DNA of 64,000 nt from Lentilactobacillus kisonensis DSM 19906 = JCM 15041 (lineage in GTDB: Bacteria > Bacillota > Bacilli > Lactobacillales > Lactobacillaceae), in the NCBI RefSeq assembly GCF_001434135.1, contig NZ_AZEB01000012.1:18012-82011 (forward strand). Direction: 5' to 3'. Every line of letters starts with the position of its first letter. The stretch's first letter is position 1. The notes beneath the pieces are model-generated. The model ran no database searches. It saw only the letters and a program-made list of their open reading frames with translations, and was not told where the DNA came from. Made by a program: the position numbers and the translations under genes. This document shows, piece by piece, positions 49,798 through 58,564 of the stretch.

Positions 49798-50316
49798 TTG
49801 ATATTTAGTATTGGGATTTTCTTGATTTTAATAACTGGATTTCTCAGGGGGCTTCATCGTGGACTGGTTATCGAATTATTTAATCTAATTGGGTTTGTGG
49901 CTGCAACGGTGGTCGCAATTCTGTTTACCCAACCACTGACTGATTTGATTGATCAGGTTGTTTCCAACCAGTTGGTTAATTCACGGATTGACTTGCTGAT
50001 CAAATGGCTGATTTTTGCCGGACTATTTTTACTGACTTCTAAATTGGTCCGAGTAATCAGAAATGCGATCAGGCCGATTACCAAGCTGCCAATTATTAGC
50101 CAACTTAATGGTTTGCTCGGTGGTGGTATCAACCTCATTTCACATTATTTGTTGATTTTTATCCTGCTTAATTTTTTGATAATATTGCCAAGCCAGGTCA
50201 TTCATCAGCAATATAATCAATCTTCAGTTTCTCAATGGATTGTAACTCAAACACCAATTTTGTCGGATAAAATGATTCAAATTTGGGATAGGAATGGTAG
50301 TAAGGTGACGATATGA
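49798..50316 (+). CDS. CvpA family membrane protein
   Basis: A 172-residue protein with four membrane segments (about residues 3-20, 26-46, 64-85 and 100-125). The GFLRGLHRGLVIELFNLIGF start is typical of CvpA (quoted in part as RGLHRGLV). Relatives are linked to colicin V production and envelope or bile stress tolerance; the exact role is unknown. TTG start after AAAGGG. It overlaps mutS2 by 4 bases. Confidence 0.88.
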   Translation: MIFSIGIFLILITGFLRGLHRGLVIELFNLIGFVAATVVAILFTQPLTDLIDQVVSNQLVNSRIDLLIKWLIFAGLFLLTSKLVRVIRNAIRPITKLPIISQLNGLLGGGINLISHYLLIFILLNFLIILPSQVIHQQYNQSSVSQWIVTQTPILSDKMIQIWDRNGSKVTI

Positions 50317-52676
50317 ACGAAAAAGTATTAGAGACATTAGAATATGGCAAAATCAAACAGCAGTTGGCCGGTTTTTTGACGACTGATCGAGGCAATGAAT
50401 TATTGGATAATTTGCGGCCTAGTGCTGATTTTAAGGTGGTTAACGACCGCTTAAACGAAACGGCAGACGGCGCAGATATTGTCCGCTTGAAGGGTGAAAT
50501 CCCGATTCCAAAGCTTAGTGAAATTTCCCCTTATATGAAGCGGCTGCGGATTGAAGAGGCTTCACTGAGCGGAACTGAACTTGCGCATATCACCAAATTG
50601 TTGCGTGCCGTTCAGATAGTGAGTGCTTTCTTTGATGATTTAAAAGCTGAAGAAGTTAATTTAAGAATCATTACTGGCATTGTTGATAAGTTGACATTAA
50701 TGCCAACCGTGACCAAGCGGATGATGACATCAGTTGATGACGATGGGCGGGTGTTAGATTCTGCATCCTCGGAACTAAGGGCGATTAGAAAATCAATTAG
50801 TCGTACCCAAACCGACATTCGAACTAAGATGGGTAAATTCATTAAAGGCTCAGATGCAAAGTATTTAAGTGAGCCAATTATTACTGTTCGAGACGACCGG
50901 TTTGTGTTGCCAATTCGGGCTGATTACAAGCAGAATTTTGGGGGCATTGTTCATGATCAAAGTGCTTCGGGACAGACCCTTTACGTCGAACCCAGTAATG
51001 TTGTTGAAATGAATAACCAATTAAGGCGTGATCAGCTTGCTGAAAGGGCTGAAGTTCGACGAATATTAGGTGAATTAACCAACCTCTTGCGGCCATATCG
51101 AAACGAATTAATGACGAATATGAACTTGGTGGGCCAGCTTGATTTCGTAAATGCAAAGGCCAAGTATGCTCACCAGACTGGAAGTATTCAGCCTCGTATT
51201 TCTAAAGACAACGTTGTTAATTTACGTAAAGCCCGACATCCGATGATAGACCGGGATAAGGTTGTTGCTAACGACATTGAAATTGGTGATAAGTACAGTA
51301 CGATTATCGTAACCGGACCAAACACTGGTGGAAAAACTATCACGATGAAGACAATTGGGCTATTGCAGTTAATGGGGCAATCTGGTTTATTTATTACTGC
51401 TAATGAAGATAGTCAAATTGGGGCTTTTGATGAGGTGTTTGCTGATATTGGTGATGAACAATCCATCGAAGCTAACTTGAGTACCTTCTCATCACATATG
51501 GATAATATTATTTCAATGTTGGATAAGATTTCTAACAATAGCTTGGTATTACTTGATGAATTGGGAGCTGGAACCGATCCAAAAGAAGGGGCTGCGCTTG
51601 CAATGGCGATTATTGATGCCATTCATGCAACGGGGTGTGAACTGATTGCAACGACCCACTACCCAGAATTGAAAGCATTTGCGTATAACCGTTCCGGGAT
51701 TATCAACGCTTCAATGGAATTTGACGTTAACACATTACGCCCAACCTACCGCTTTTTAATGGGGATTCCCGGGCAAAGTAACGCACTTAATATTGCTCAA
51801 AAGCTGGGGTTTCCCAAACAGATAATTGATAATGCCCGATCGTTTACTGATTCGAAAAATCAGGATATCAATAATATGATTGCCGAATTAACTGCTCAAA
51901 CTAAGCGGGCTCATGACGAGGCTGATCAACTGCAAAAACAACTTGCTGAGTCCACAAAATTGCATCAAGAACTAACCAATCAGTTTAACAAGTATCAGGC
52001 TCAAAGAGACCGGCTAACGGAACAGGCTCAGGAGAAGGCTAACCGAGTTGTCGAAGAAGCTAAACAGCAGGCTGATAAAATTATCGCCGACCTTCATCAA
52101 AAACAAAAACAAATTGGTAAGGTTGCGATTAAGGAAAACGAACTCATTGATGCTAAGGGAGAACTTAATAAGCTGGAAGTTGCCCCGAACCTCAAAAAAA
52201 ATAAGGTTCTAACTAAAGAAAAAGAAAAACACAACTTTCATACCGGAGATGATGTGCTGGTTAAGTCCTATGGTCAGCAGGGAACGTTGATCGGTAAAGA
52301 AAAAAATGGGACTTGGGATGTTCAAATAGGGATTCTTAAGATGAAAATCGATGAAGCAGATATTGAAAAAATTGCTGCCGATAAACAATCGAAACCCCAG
52401 TATCAAACCCACGTTTCCAGAACACGGTCTAGCGGAATTTCCCCTACGTTGGACTTGCGCGGGCATCGTTACGAAGAGGCGATGTTTGAATTAGACAGAT
52501 ACATTGATTCGGCTTTATTAGCTGGTTACCCGTCGGTTACAATTATTCATGGTAAAGGTACGGGAGCACTCAGAAAAGGCGTTACGGACTATTTAAAGCG
52601 CAATAAACGTGTAAAGAGCTTTGGCTACTCCGCCCCGAATGCTGGTGGCGATGGCTCCACTATTGTTAAATTTTAG
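50313..52676 (+). CDS. mutS2: MutS2 ATPase/endonuclease with Smr domain
   Basis: A 787-residue MutS2. The MutS-type ATPase has Walker A GPNTGGKT (about residues 335-342) and LLDELGAGTDPKEG (about 412-425). A coiled-coil linker (about 515-620) leads to the C-terminal Smr nuclease domain with LDLRGHRYEEAM (about 713-724) and IIHGKGTGALRKGV (about 745-758). It lacks the mismatch-reading domain. In Bacillus MutS2 rescues collided ribosomes and in others limits recombination. Confidence 0.96.
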   Translation: MNEKVLETLEYGKIKQQLAGFLTTDRGNELLDNLRPSADFKVVNDRLNETADGADIVRLKGEIPIPKLSEISPYMKRLRIEEASLSGTELAHITKLLRAVQIVSAFFDDLKAEEVNLRIITGIVDKLTLMPTVTKRMMTSVDDDGRVLDSASSELRAIRKSISRTQTDIRTKMGKFIKGSDAKYLSEPIITVRDDRFVLPIRADYKQNFGGIVHDQSASGQTLYVEPSNVVEMNNQLRRDQLAERAEVRRILGELTNLLRPYRNELMTNMNLVGQLDFVNAKAKYAHQTGSIQPRISKDNVVNLRKARHPMIDRDKVVANDIEIGDKYSTIIVTGPNTGGKTITMKTIGLLQLMGQSGLFITANEDSQIGAFDEVFADIGDEQSIEANLSTFSSHMDNIISMLDKISNNSLVLLDELGAGTDPKEGAALAMAIIDAIHATGCELIATTHYPELKAFAYNRSGIINASMEFDVNTLRPTYRFLMGIPGQSNALNIAQKLGFPKQIIDNARSFTDSKNQDINNMIAELTAQTKRAHDEADQLQKQLAESTKLHQELTNQFNKYQAQRDRLTEQAQEKANRVVEEAKQQADKIIADLHQKQKQIGKVAIKENELIDAKGELNKLEVAPNLKKNKVLTKEKEKHNFHTGDDVLVKSYGQQGTLIGKEKNGTWDVQIGILKMKIDEADIEKIAADKQSKPQYQTHVSRTRSSGISPTLDLRGHRYEEAMFELDRYIDSALLAGYPSVTIIHGKGTGALRKGVTDYLKRNKRVKSFGYSAPNAGGDGSTIVKF

Positions 52677-52754
52677 AATTAATTGTGTGCAATTTGTTTG
52701 CATTTTTTGGGATACTTGTTAGTATTAATTTATTAGAAGATGGGAGTGTTTAGA

Positions 52755-53066
52755 ATGGTTAAAGAAACAACAGATCAAACTTTTGAAAATGACACTGCTC
52801 AAGGTGTTACTTTGACGGACTTTTGGGCAACTTGGTGTGGGCCTTGCCGGATGCAGTCACCAGTTGTTGAAGAGTTAGCCGATGAAATGGATAATGTGAC
52901 GTTTAATAAAATGGACGTTGATAAAAACCCGAATACGCCTTCTAAGTTTGGCATCATGAGTATTCCGACTTTACTTGTTAAGAAGGATGGTCAAGTTGTC
53001 GATACAATCGTGGGCTACCACCCAAAGGAACAGCTTAAGAAAGTATTGGCACAATATACTGACTAA
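52755..53066 (+). CDS. trxA: Thioredoxin
   Basis: A 103-residue thioredoxin with the active site WCGPC followed by RMQSPV and the cis-proline in MSIPTLLV. It reduces protein disulfides and feeds Tpx and the Met-sulfoxide reductase encoded in this window. GGGAG at 8 bases sets ATG 52755; the ATG at 52740 lacks a site. It follows mutS2 after 78 bases and is closed by a strong hairpin. Confidence 0.96.
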   Translation: MVKETTDQTFENDTAQGVTLTDFWATWCGPCRMQSPVVEELADEMDNVTFNKMDVDKNPNTPSKFGIMSIPTLLVKKDGQVVDTIVGYHPKEQLKKVLAQYTD

Positions 53067-53100
53067 GCGAGTTGCTGAATTGGGATGGATGTTGAACTTT

Positions 53101-53160
53101 AAAAACTAATATAGCAGCTATCCTGGCTTTGAGGATAGCTGCTATATTAGTTTTGAGGGC
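53101..53160. terminator. Perfect 23-bp inverted repeat, bidirectional terminator
   Basis: 53102-53124 pairs without mismatch with 53132-53154 (core TATAGCAGCTATCCT / AGGATAGCTGCTATA), 7-base loop, T4 on both strands. It separates the convergent trxA and YslB genes. Confidence 0.85.
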
Positions 53161-53196
53161 TTTACAGATAAACTTACTTGAACTTTTTTGGCTGTG

Positions 53197-53715
53197 TTAC
53201 TCACTGTCAGGGTGATCAGTGTTATTTGTTTTTTCAATAATCTTGAAAATTTCAGAGGCTTCTTGACCGTCGTTAGGCTTATCTTTACTTAGAAAAGTTG
53301 TGATTAATACCAGTCCCTTTGACTTATTGACTTTTTCAATTTCTGATTCCGTTTGTTGATCAAGGATATATTGGCAGCTTTGAGCGATAAACCCTGATTC
53401 AAGGTAGAAGTCAGGATCGGAGAAGAGTGATAAGCGGTTGGCAACAATCTCACCACTTAATTCCCAGCTAATTTGGCTGGTTGTCCTTTTTAATAATTTT
53501 AAGTCTCCAAGCTTAAATTGCTTAAAGAACGTTTCTAGGTCCTCATAAGTTGCCAAGCGGTGGGTTCTTGATAACCGCTTGCCGGCCCAGTAAGAAATTT
53601 CGTGTGAATCGTTGCCTAAGATACTTGGTAGTAGGTCATCTCTGATGAGCCCTTGTCCCAATAGGTTGGTTAAGTTGTTGTTTTTTAACAATGTTTGGTA
53701 TGCTTCATTATCCAT
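53197..53715 (-). CDS. YslB family protein (DUF2507)
   Basis: A 172-residue cytoplasmic protein. The family signature around ISYWAGKRLSR (residues about 40-50), the Glu-rich ETFFKQFKLGDL and the WELSGEIVANRL core are visible, and the C-terminal tail is polar. Function is not established. In Bacillus yslB lies next to trxA and the racE group, and the same neighbourhood is kept here though the gene is on the minus strand. GGAG precedes the start codon. Confidence 0.85.
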   Translation of the reverse strand: MDNEAYQTLLKNNNLTNLLGQGLIRDDLLPSILGNDSHEISYWAGKRLSRTHRLATYEDLETFFKQFKLGDLKLLKRTTSQISWELSGEIVANRLSLFSDPDFYLESGFIAQSCQYILDQQTESEIEKVNKSKGLVLITTFLSKDKPNDGQEASEIFKIIEKTNNTDHPDSE

Positions 53716-53847
53716 TTTTTAATCTCCATCAGTGCAAAATGTAATAATGTTATTATACAATATATTTATTAAGTCTGTTTTGTTAGTTAACTATCTTTGT
53801 TTTATTGTAAGATAAGTCCATTAACAACGAGGGAAGAAGGGATTTAG

Positions 53848-54642
53848 GTGGATAATCGTCCAATTGGCGTGATGGACTCAGGGGTTGGCGGACTCACCGT
53901 TCTAAGACAGATTGTTAAATTGCTGCCAAATGAATCATTTATTTTTGTTGGCGATCAAGCAAATTTACCATATGGTCAAAAGAGTTCTAAAAAAGTCAAA
54001 TTATTAACAAAACGGATTGCTGATTATCTGATTAAAAGAAACGTCAAAATGTTTGTTATTGCCTGTAACACGTCAACTGCCGCTTCGCTGGAATATTTAC
54101 AACAAGTTTTGCCCATTCCAGTCATTGGCGTGATTGCGCCTGGAAGTGAAGCTGGTGTGAGGGCGTCGACGACTGGCCAAATTGGGGTGATTGCGACTAA
54201 TGGTACGGTAAGGTCTGGGGACTATCAGCGGTTAATAACGCAATTAGATCCTAACAGTACCGTTTATTCACTGGGGTGTCCAGAGTTCGTAACGATGGTT
54301 GAACAGGGTTTAGCAGGCACTCAAGCGGCTCAAGTTGCAGTTAACAATCGATTAGCTTATTTTAGTGATTTGCCAATTGATACCTTAGTTTTGGGGTGCA
54401 CCCATTTTCCGGTGTTAGCTCAAGAAATTAAAAATGTTGTGGGTGATCAGGTTTCGTTAGTGGACCCAGGCATCGCCACTGCCCAAAAAGTGGCTGTGTA
54501 TTTGAAGCAGCATGACCAATTTACTGATCAAACCAGTAACATTGATAATGAGTTCTACACAACTGGTGATCAGAAGAAATTTGCGATAATTGCAGATCAT
54601 CTTCTAGGGAAAAAGGTTACTGCCGATCATTTAGATATTTGA
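53848..54642 (+). CDS. racE: Glutamate racemase
   Basis: A 264-residue cofactor-independent enzyme making D-glutamate for peptidoglycan. Catalytic cysteines are Cys73 in IACNTSTAA and Cys184 in LGCTHFP, with Asp10-Ser11 in VMDSGVGGL. It starts with GTG. The 16-base gap to rdgB suggests one operon racE-rdgB-phosphoesterase. The racE-rdgB-ysnB order is conserved in Firmicutes. Confidence 0.96.
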   Translation: MDNRPIGVMDSGVGGLTVLRQIVKLLPNESFIFVGDQANLPYGQKSSKKVKLLTKRIADYLIKRNVKMFVIACNTSTAASLEYLQQVLPIPVIGVIAPGSEAGVRASTTGQIGVIATNGTVRSGDYQRLITQLDPNSTVYSLGCPEFVTMVEQGLAGTQAAQVAVNNRLAYFSDLPIDTLVLGCTHFPVLAQEIKNVVGDQVSLVDPGIATAQKVAVYLKQHDQFTDQTSNIDNEFYTTGDQKKFAIIADHLLGKKVTADHLDI

Positions 54643-54658
54643 AAGGACTGACTCATAA

Positions 54659-55255
54659 TTGAAACGACCAGACCAAATTGTCATTGCCTCTAAGAATGCT
54701 CATAAGATCGTTGAATTTGAAGATGCATTCAAGAACACGGGTATTACGATCAAATCATTACAGCACTTTCCAGATGCCCCAAATGTTGACGAAAGCGGGA
54801 AGACTTTTGCTGACAATGCAACGCTGAAGGCCAGTGCGATCATGAAATATACTGGTCAGGCAGTCATTGCTGACGATTCAGGATTAGTTGTTGCTTCATT
54901 GGATGGTGATCCCGGTGTTCACTCTGCTCGTTATGCCGGGGATCATGATGATGCGGCGAATAATGCTAAACTTCTTAAAGAAATGCAAAATAAAGCGAAT
55001 CGGGATGCCTATTTTGAATCAGTTCTGATATATTTGACACCAGAAGGAGACAAAGTTGAAGCTTCTGGCCGTGTAAATGGACAGATCTTAACTTCGCCGC
55101 GTGGTAATAATAACTTTGGTTATGACCCACTCTTCTACGTTCCAGAAAAGCAAATGACACTAGCAGAAATGACAACTCATGATAAAAACATGATTAGCCA
55201 TCGCGGTAGGGCCATTAAGCAGTTGATAAGCAAATTACTAGGGTTGTGGGATTAA
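54659..55255 (+). CDS. rdgB: XTP/dITP diphosphatase (RdgB/HAM1)
   Basis: A 198-residue house-cleaning enzyme that hydrolyses deaminated purine nucleoside triphosphates. The motifs are ASKNAHKIVEF (residues 10-20), DESGKTFADNA, DDSGLVV with the metal-binding Asp, GVHSARYAG, and FGYDPLFY near 157. It starts with TTG. The stop TAA shares its last base with the start ATG of the next gene. Confidence 0.95.
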   Translation: MKRPDQIVIASKNAHKIVEFEDAFKNTGITIKSLQHFPDAPNVDESGKTFADNATLKASAIMKYTGQAVIADDSGLVVASLDGDPGVHSARYAGDHDDAANNAKLLKEMQNKANRDAYFESVLIYLTPEGDKVEASGRVNGQILTSPRGNNNFGYDPLFYVPEKQMTLAEMTTHDKNMISHRGRAIKQLISKLLGLWD

Positions 55256-55770
55256 TGAAAATTGTTGCCGTTAGTGATAATCATGGTGATCGAAAAATCA
55301 TTGAAGCGATTGTGGATAAGTATGCTGGTAATTTTGATGGCATTTTTCATTGTGGGGATTCTGAATTTTCACAGGATGACCCTTTAATCAACAAACTCCA
55401 CATTGTCGTTGGAAATATGGATTTTAGTGAATTTCCAACGGATGAAACGAGTCGAATTGATGATGAACAGGTGTTAGTTACTCACGGCCATCTACAAGAT
55501 GTTAACAATGGTTTGTTGAACCTAGAATTATTTGCCCGCAGTAAAAATGCAACGATTGTTTTGTTCGGTCATACCCATCAGCTTGGCGTCACACAGGATA
55601 ACGGCGTCCTTTTCGTCAATCCGGGAAGTATTTCTTATCCACGTGGTCAATATGCGTCAATTGGTGGGACATACGCAGTGATTACTGCCGATGCCGAGCA
55701 TTATCAAGTTCAGTATTATAGCCGTAGTCTTGAGCCAGTAAACAAGTTGCAATTTCTGTTTACAAAATAA
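55255..55770 (+). CDS. YfcE/YsnB-type metallophosphoesterase
   Basis: A 171-residue calcineurin-like phosphodiesterase with all metal motifs: VSDNHGD (6-12), HCGD, VVGNMD, VTHGH and FGHTHQ. Relatives hydrolyse artificial phosphodiesters and their natural substrate is unknown. TAATG overlap with rdgB indicates coupled translation. An N-terminal extension to 55246 in the same frame lacks a ribosome binding site. Confidence 0.92.
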   Translation: MKIVAVSDNHGDRKIIEAIVDKYAGNFDGIFHCGDSEFSQDDPLINKLHIVVGNMDFSEFPTDETSRIDDEQVLVTHGHLQDVNNGLLNLELFARSKNATIVLFGHTHQLGVTQDNGVLFVNPGSISYPRGQYASIGGTYAVITADAEHYQVQYYSRSLEPVNKLQFLFTK

Positions 55771-55790
55771 AAAGGAGACCTTATTCATCA

Positions 55791-56303
55791 ATGATTGATA
55801 AGCCAATCGAAACTGTAATGAGGGAAAGCAAACGGGATATTCTAATTCCGGCCGATTTAGTTGCAACAGTTAACGAAGACAATAATCTTCAGCATGTTTT
55901 CCTAGTGCTCACTAAAATTAAATATGCTAAAATTCCTGTGTTGGATAAGCAGAATCACTTTAAAGGGTTAGTCTCATTGTCAATGATTGCCGAACAGATG
56001 CTTCAAGATACGGGAATAACGACGAGACCACTCGAGAGTATGAAAGTGAAGCAAGTGATGCAAAAGAAAGTGCCGACAATCTATGAACGAGATAATTTAG
56101 AAGCAATTTTACGTTATCTAGAGGATGAGAACTTTTTACCGTATGTGGATAGTAATAATGAGTTTAAGGGGATTATCACCCGTCGTGAAATCTTTAAAGA
56201 ACTTAATTATTTGGCACACAACTTTTCAAAACATTACATTGCTTTGCCAGTTTATATGCAAAGCAAACAGAAGCTTGCCGGTAAAGCAAGCGTGAGTAGC
56301 TGA
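55791..56303 (+). CDS. CBS-domain protein, CbpB/DarB-like (YkuL)
   Basis: A 170-residue protein of two CBS domains (about residues 10-75 and 85-145) in the YkuL/CbpB arrangement: IPADLVATVNEDNNLQHVFLVL, in part, and LPYVDSNNEFKGIITRREIF. Bacillus DarB (YkuL) and Listeria CbpB bind c-di-AMP and regulate the Rel stringent response enzyme. I infer the same here from similarity to that arrangement; ligand residues were not checked. SD AAAGGAG. Confidence 0.85.
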   Translation: MIDKPIETVMRESKRDILIPADLVATVNEDNNLQHVFLVLTKIKYAKIPVLDKQNHFKGLVSLSMIAEQMLQDTGITTRPLESMKVKQVMQKKVPTIYERDNLEAILRYLEDENFLPYVDSNNEFKGIITRREIFKELNYLAHNFSKHYIALPVYMQSKQKLAGKASVSS

Positions 56304-56394
56304 TAAATCACAACTTAAGCAAAGTATTTTGCAAAAGAATAGGTTAAAGTGAAATTTTAAGAAGCAAACTGGGACGGTAGGTGATTTGATCCCA

Positions 56395-56458
56395 GAGTTT
56401 AAGCAAATAGCGCAATCATTCCTGGTTTTGGAGTGATTGCGCTATTTGCTTAAATGGC
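56395..56458. terminator. Perfect 21-bp inverted repeat, bidirectional terminator
   Basis: 56398-56418 pairs without mismatch with 56434-56454 (core AGCAAATAGCGCAATCA / TGATTGCGCTATTTGCT). The loop CCTGGTTTTGGAG resembles the CCTGGCTTTGAGG loop of the 53.1-kb hairpin. It lies between the convergent CBS and mscS genes. Confidence 0.8.
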
Positions 56459-56518
56459 AGCATTCAGTAAGTTCGACGTCGTTCACTTATCTCTTTTGTC
56501 ATAAACTGAAAAGGGGTT

Positions 56519-57406
56519 TTACTTGTTGGTCGGAGCCCCAGGAATAACGACTGGACTGCTTGGCAGGGAAATACCATTTTCATTTAATTTTGAGAGATAT
56601 TTTGCTAAGAAATCATGAGAAATTTGGTACTGAGCGCCATTCTTAGTGGTAATGTTTACCTGGACGACGAGTTTGCCATCTGGTAGATTGACGGTGCCGA
56701 TTACTTTAGGGCGGCCAATGATATCTGGATATTGGTTAACTTGGTCATCATTGACCTCATTAATCAGTTTGATCACCTTATCAATTGGCGTCTCAGGAAG
56801 AATACCTACTTGAACCATTGCCGTCATATTATTGCGCGACATGTTAGAAATCGTTGTAATTGTTCGGTTCGGAATGAAGTTTAGCGTGCCGTCGTCGGCA
56901 ACAATTTGAGTTGTGCGTAGGCCGACTGAACTGATCGTTCCCCGAATTGTGTTGATTTGAACATATTCGCCAACTTCAATTTGTTTTTCTAGTAAAATAA
57001 AAAAGCCACTCACAATATCGGTAACAAACCCTTGAGCACCCAGGCCAATTGCCAGGCTGAAGATCCCAGCACTTGCAATTAGGGTGCCGACTGGGACACC
57101 AATGGCGGATAGAACTGAATAGATCCAGAAGAACCACAAGCAATATATAAGAATATTCATTGTTAAGGTATGGAATGTTTTGATTCGTTTTTCCGTTACG
57201 GTATTTTTATATTTTTCCCGGTAACGTTTGAAGAAGTGGTTAATTAACGATTTTCCAATACGGCGACAAACTAACATCAAGATTGTAAGCAGTAAGACAA
57301 TGGCAGTCTTTTGCGAGACGGTGATGAGTAACTTTCGCCAATCAAATAAGTTAAAATAATGTTGCCAGTTAATTGATAGAATGATTAATCCGATTGTATC
57401 TCTCAT
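56519..57406 (-). CDS. Small-conductance mechanosensitive channel, MscS family
   Basis: A 295-residue MscS-type channel relieving osmotic pressure. Three membrane segments lie near residues 25-45, 72-95 and 97-130. The pore helix and following beta domain show GIFSLAIGLGAQGFVTDIVSG, in part, and YVQINTIRGTISSVGLRTT near 150-168. The C-terminal alpha-beta part is complete. GGGGAG precedes ATG 57406. Stands alone on the minus strand. Confidence 0.92.
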   Translation of the reverse strand: MRDTIGLIILSINWQHYFNLFDWRKLLITVSQKTAIVLLLTILMLVCRRIGKSLINHFFKRYREKYKNTVTEKRIKTFHTLTMNILIYCLWFFWIYSVLSAIGVPVGTLIASAGIFSLAIGLGAQGFVTDIVSGFFILLEKQIEVGEYVQINTIRGTISSVGLRTTQIVADDGTLNFIPNRTITTISNMSRNNMTAMVQVGILPETPIDKVIKLINEVNDDQVNQYPDIIGRPKVIGTVNLPDGKLVVQVNITTKNGAQYQISHDFLAKYLSKLNENGISLPSSPVVIPGAPTNK

Positions 57407-57550
57407 TATTGGCTCCCCAATTCTTTAATATACATCCATATTAGCAAATCAAATCAGCAATTAAAACCGCCGCAATGAAAAACAATTTCATTGTCAAAGC
57501 CTGATGGGAATGCTATTCTTAAGTAAATTGTTGCACAAGGAGGAATATTG

Positions 57551-57970
57551 ATGACAGTTGGGCAAATCGCTGGTCTTATCGCGGCAATCGCGTTTTTATT
57601 ACTGGTCATTTTTATTGGATTATTCTTAATGAAAGTTAGTAAAACGATATCAGAAGTTAATTCGTCCGTTCGATCGATGACAAGCAATATTGACGTCATT
57701 ACAAAGCAAACAGACAAAATAATGGCAACATCTAATAGTTTAGTCAAAGACGTCGACGAAAAATTAAATATTGTCACGCCGGTATTTCAAGCCGCTGCTG
57801 ATTTAGGCGAAAGTGTTTCAAGTTTAAACAAGGCGACCCAGAATTTGACTGGTAAGGTTAAAGAAACTGGGAAAAAAGGGGTAACGGCTGGAATTGCTGG
57901 TAAGTTTGGTAAATCCGCATGGAATATGTACCGAAATCATCGCCATTCTAAAAATCATTCAGCAGAATAA
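57551..57970 (+). CDS. DUF948 family membrane-anchored protein (YtxG-like)
   Basis: A 139-residue protein with one N-terminal membrane segment (about 4-27), a coiled-coil region (about 30-95) and a basic C-terminus. This is the DUF948 pattern of the Bacillus general stress protein YtxG. The neighbour is a YtxH-like gene 17 bases downstream, as in Bacillus. TTG 57548 and ATG 57551 are both possible; AAGGAGG favours the ATG. Confidence 0.82.
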   Translation: MTVGQIAGLIAAIAFLLLVIFIGLFLMKVSKTISEVNSSVRSMTSNIDVITKQTDKIMATSNSLVKDVDEKLNIVTPVFQAAADLGESVSSLNKATQNLTGKVKETGKKGVTAGIAGKFGKSAWNMYRNHRHSKNHSAE

Positions 57971-57987
57971 ATAAGGAGGTCATTTAA

Positions 57988-58461
57988 ATGGGTAAAAAGC
58001 TTGTAGGTGGTATCTTCGCTGGTTTGTTGGGAGCAGGATTATATGCTGCTTATCAGAAATTGGATGAGGATAAGAAGAATCAAATGAAGAAAAATCTTCG
58101 TGAGAAGTCTGATGAATTGCGTGATCGGGCAGTTGATTACGCCTTTTATGCCAACGATGCAATGAGCGATTTTAAGGACGTCGTTAAAGATGAGGTGAAC
58201 AATGCAAGGGACAATATGAAGGATGCTTCTGATAAATTTTCAGAGAAAGCCAAGGATTATTCTGGTACTGACACTTCAGCTGACGATGAAATTAAGAAGA
58301 ACCAGGATGATATTGTCGTCGATGCAGCCGATGCATTCAAAAGTTCTGGCATTCCGAGTGCTGATGATGACTTAAATGAGCAAAGTGATGAAGTGAAGAA
58401 GGATGATTCAGCTGCATCAGATGCTTCAACTCCTGATGGGGATGGTTCCCAGGATAAATAG
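57988..58461 (+). CDS. YtxH domain protein
   Basis: A 157-residue protein with a short hydrophobic, glycine-rich N-terminus (GGIFAGLLGAGLYAAY) followed by a charged, lysine- and aspartate-rich helical region typical of YtxH general stress proteins. The acidic C-terminus is low-complexity Asp/Ser. The DUF948-YtxH pair is likely one operon. Role: envelope-associated stress response by family, not proven. Confidence 0.78.
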   Translation: MGKKLVGGIFAGLLGAGLYAAYQKLDEDKKNQMKKNLREKSDELRDRAVDYAFYANDAMSDFKDVVKDEVNNARDNMKDASDKFSEKAKDYSGTDTSADDEIKKNQDDIVVDAADAFKSSGIPSADDDLNEQSDEVKKDDSAASDASTPDGDGSQDK

Positions 58462-58509
58462 GTGAATTGTGTTCCCTTTTGTGTAACTAAATAGTTGAAA
58501 TGAGAAAAC

Positions 58510-58553
58510 GGATCCGGCAAAGTAATTGCAACGTACTTTGGCGGATCCATTTT
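58510..58553. terminator. Bidirectional terminator between ytxH-like gene and pepQ
   Basis: GGATCCGGCAAAGTA (58510-58524) pairs with TACTTTGGCGGATCC (58534-58548), one mismatch, then ATTTTAATTT on the plus strand and T-rich sequence on the minus. Confidence 0.75.
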
Positions 58554-58564
58554 AATTTGATTAA

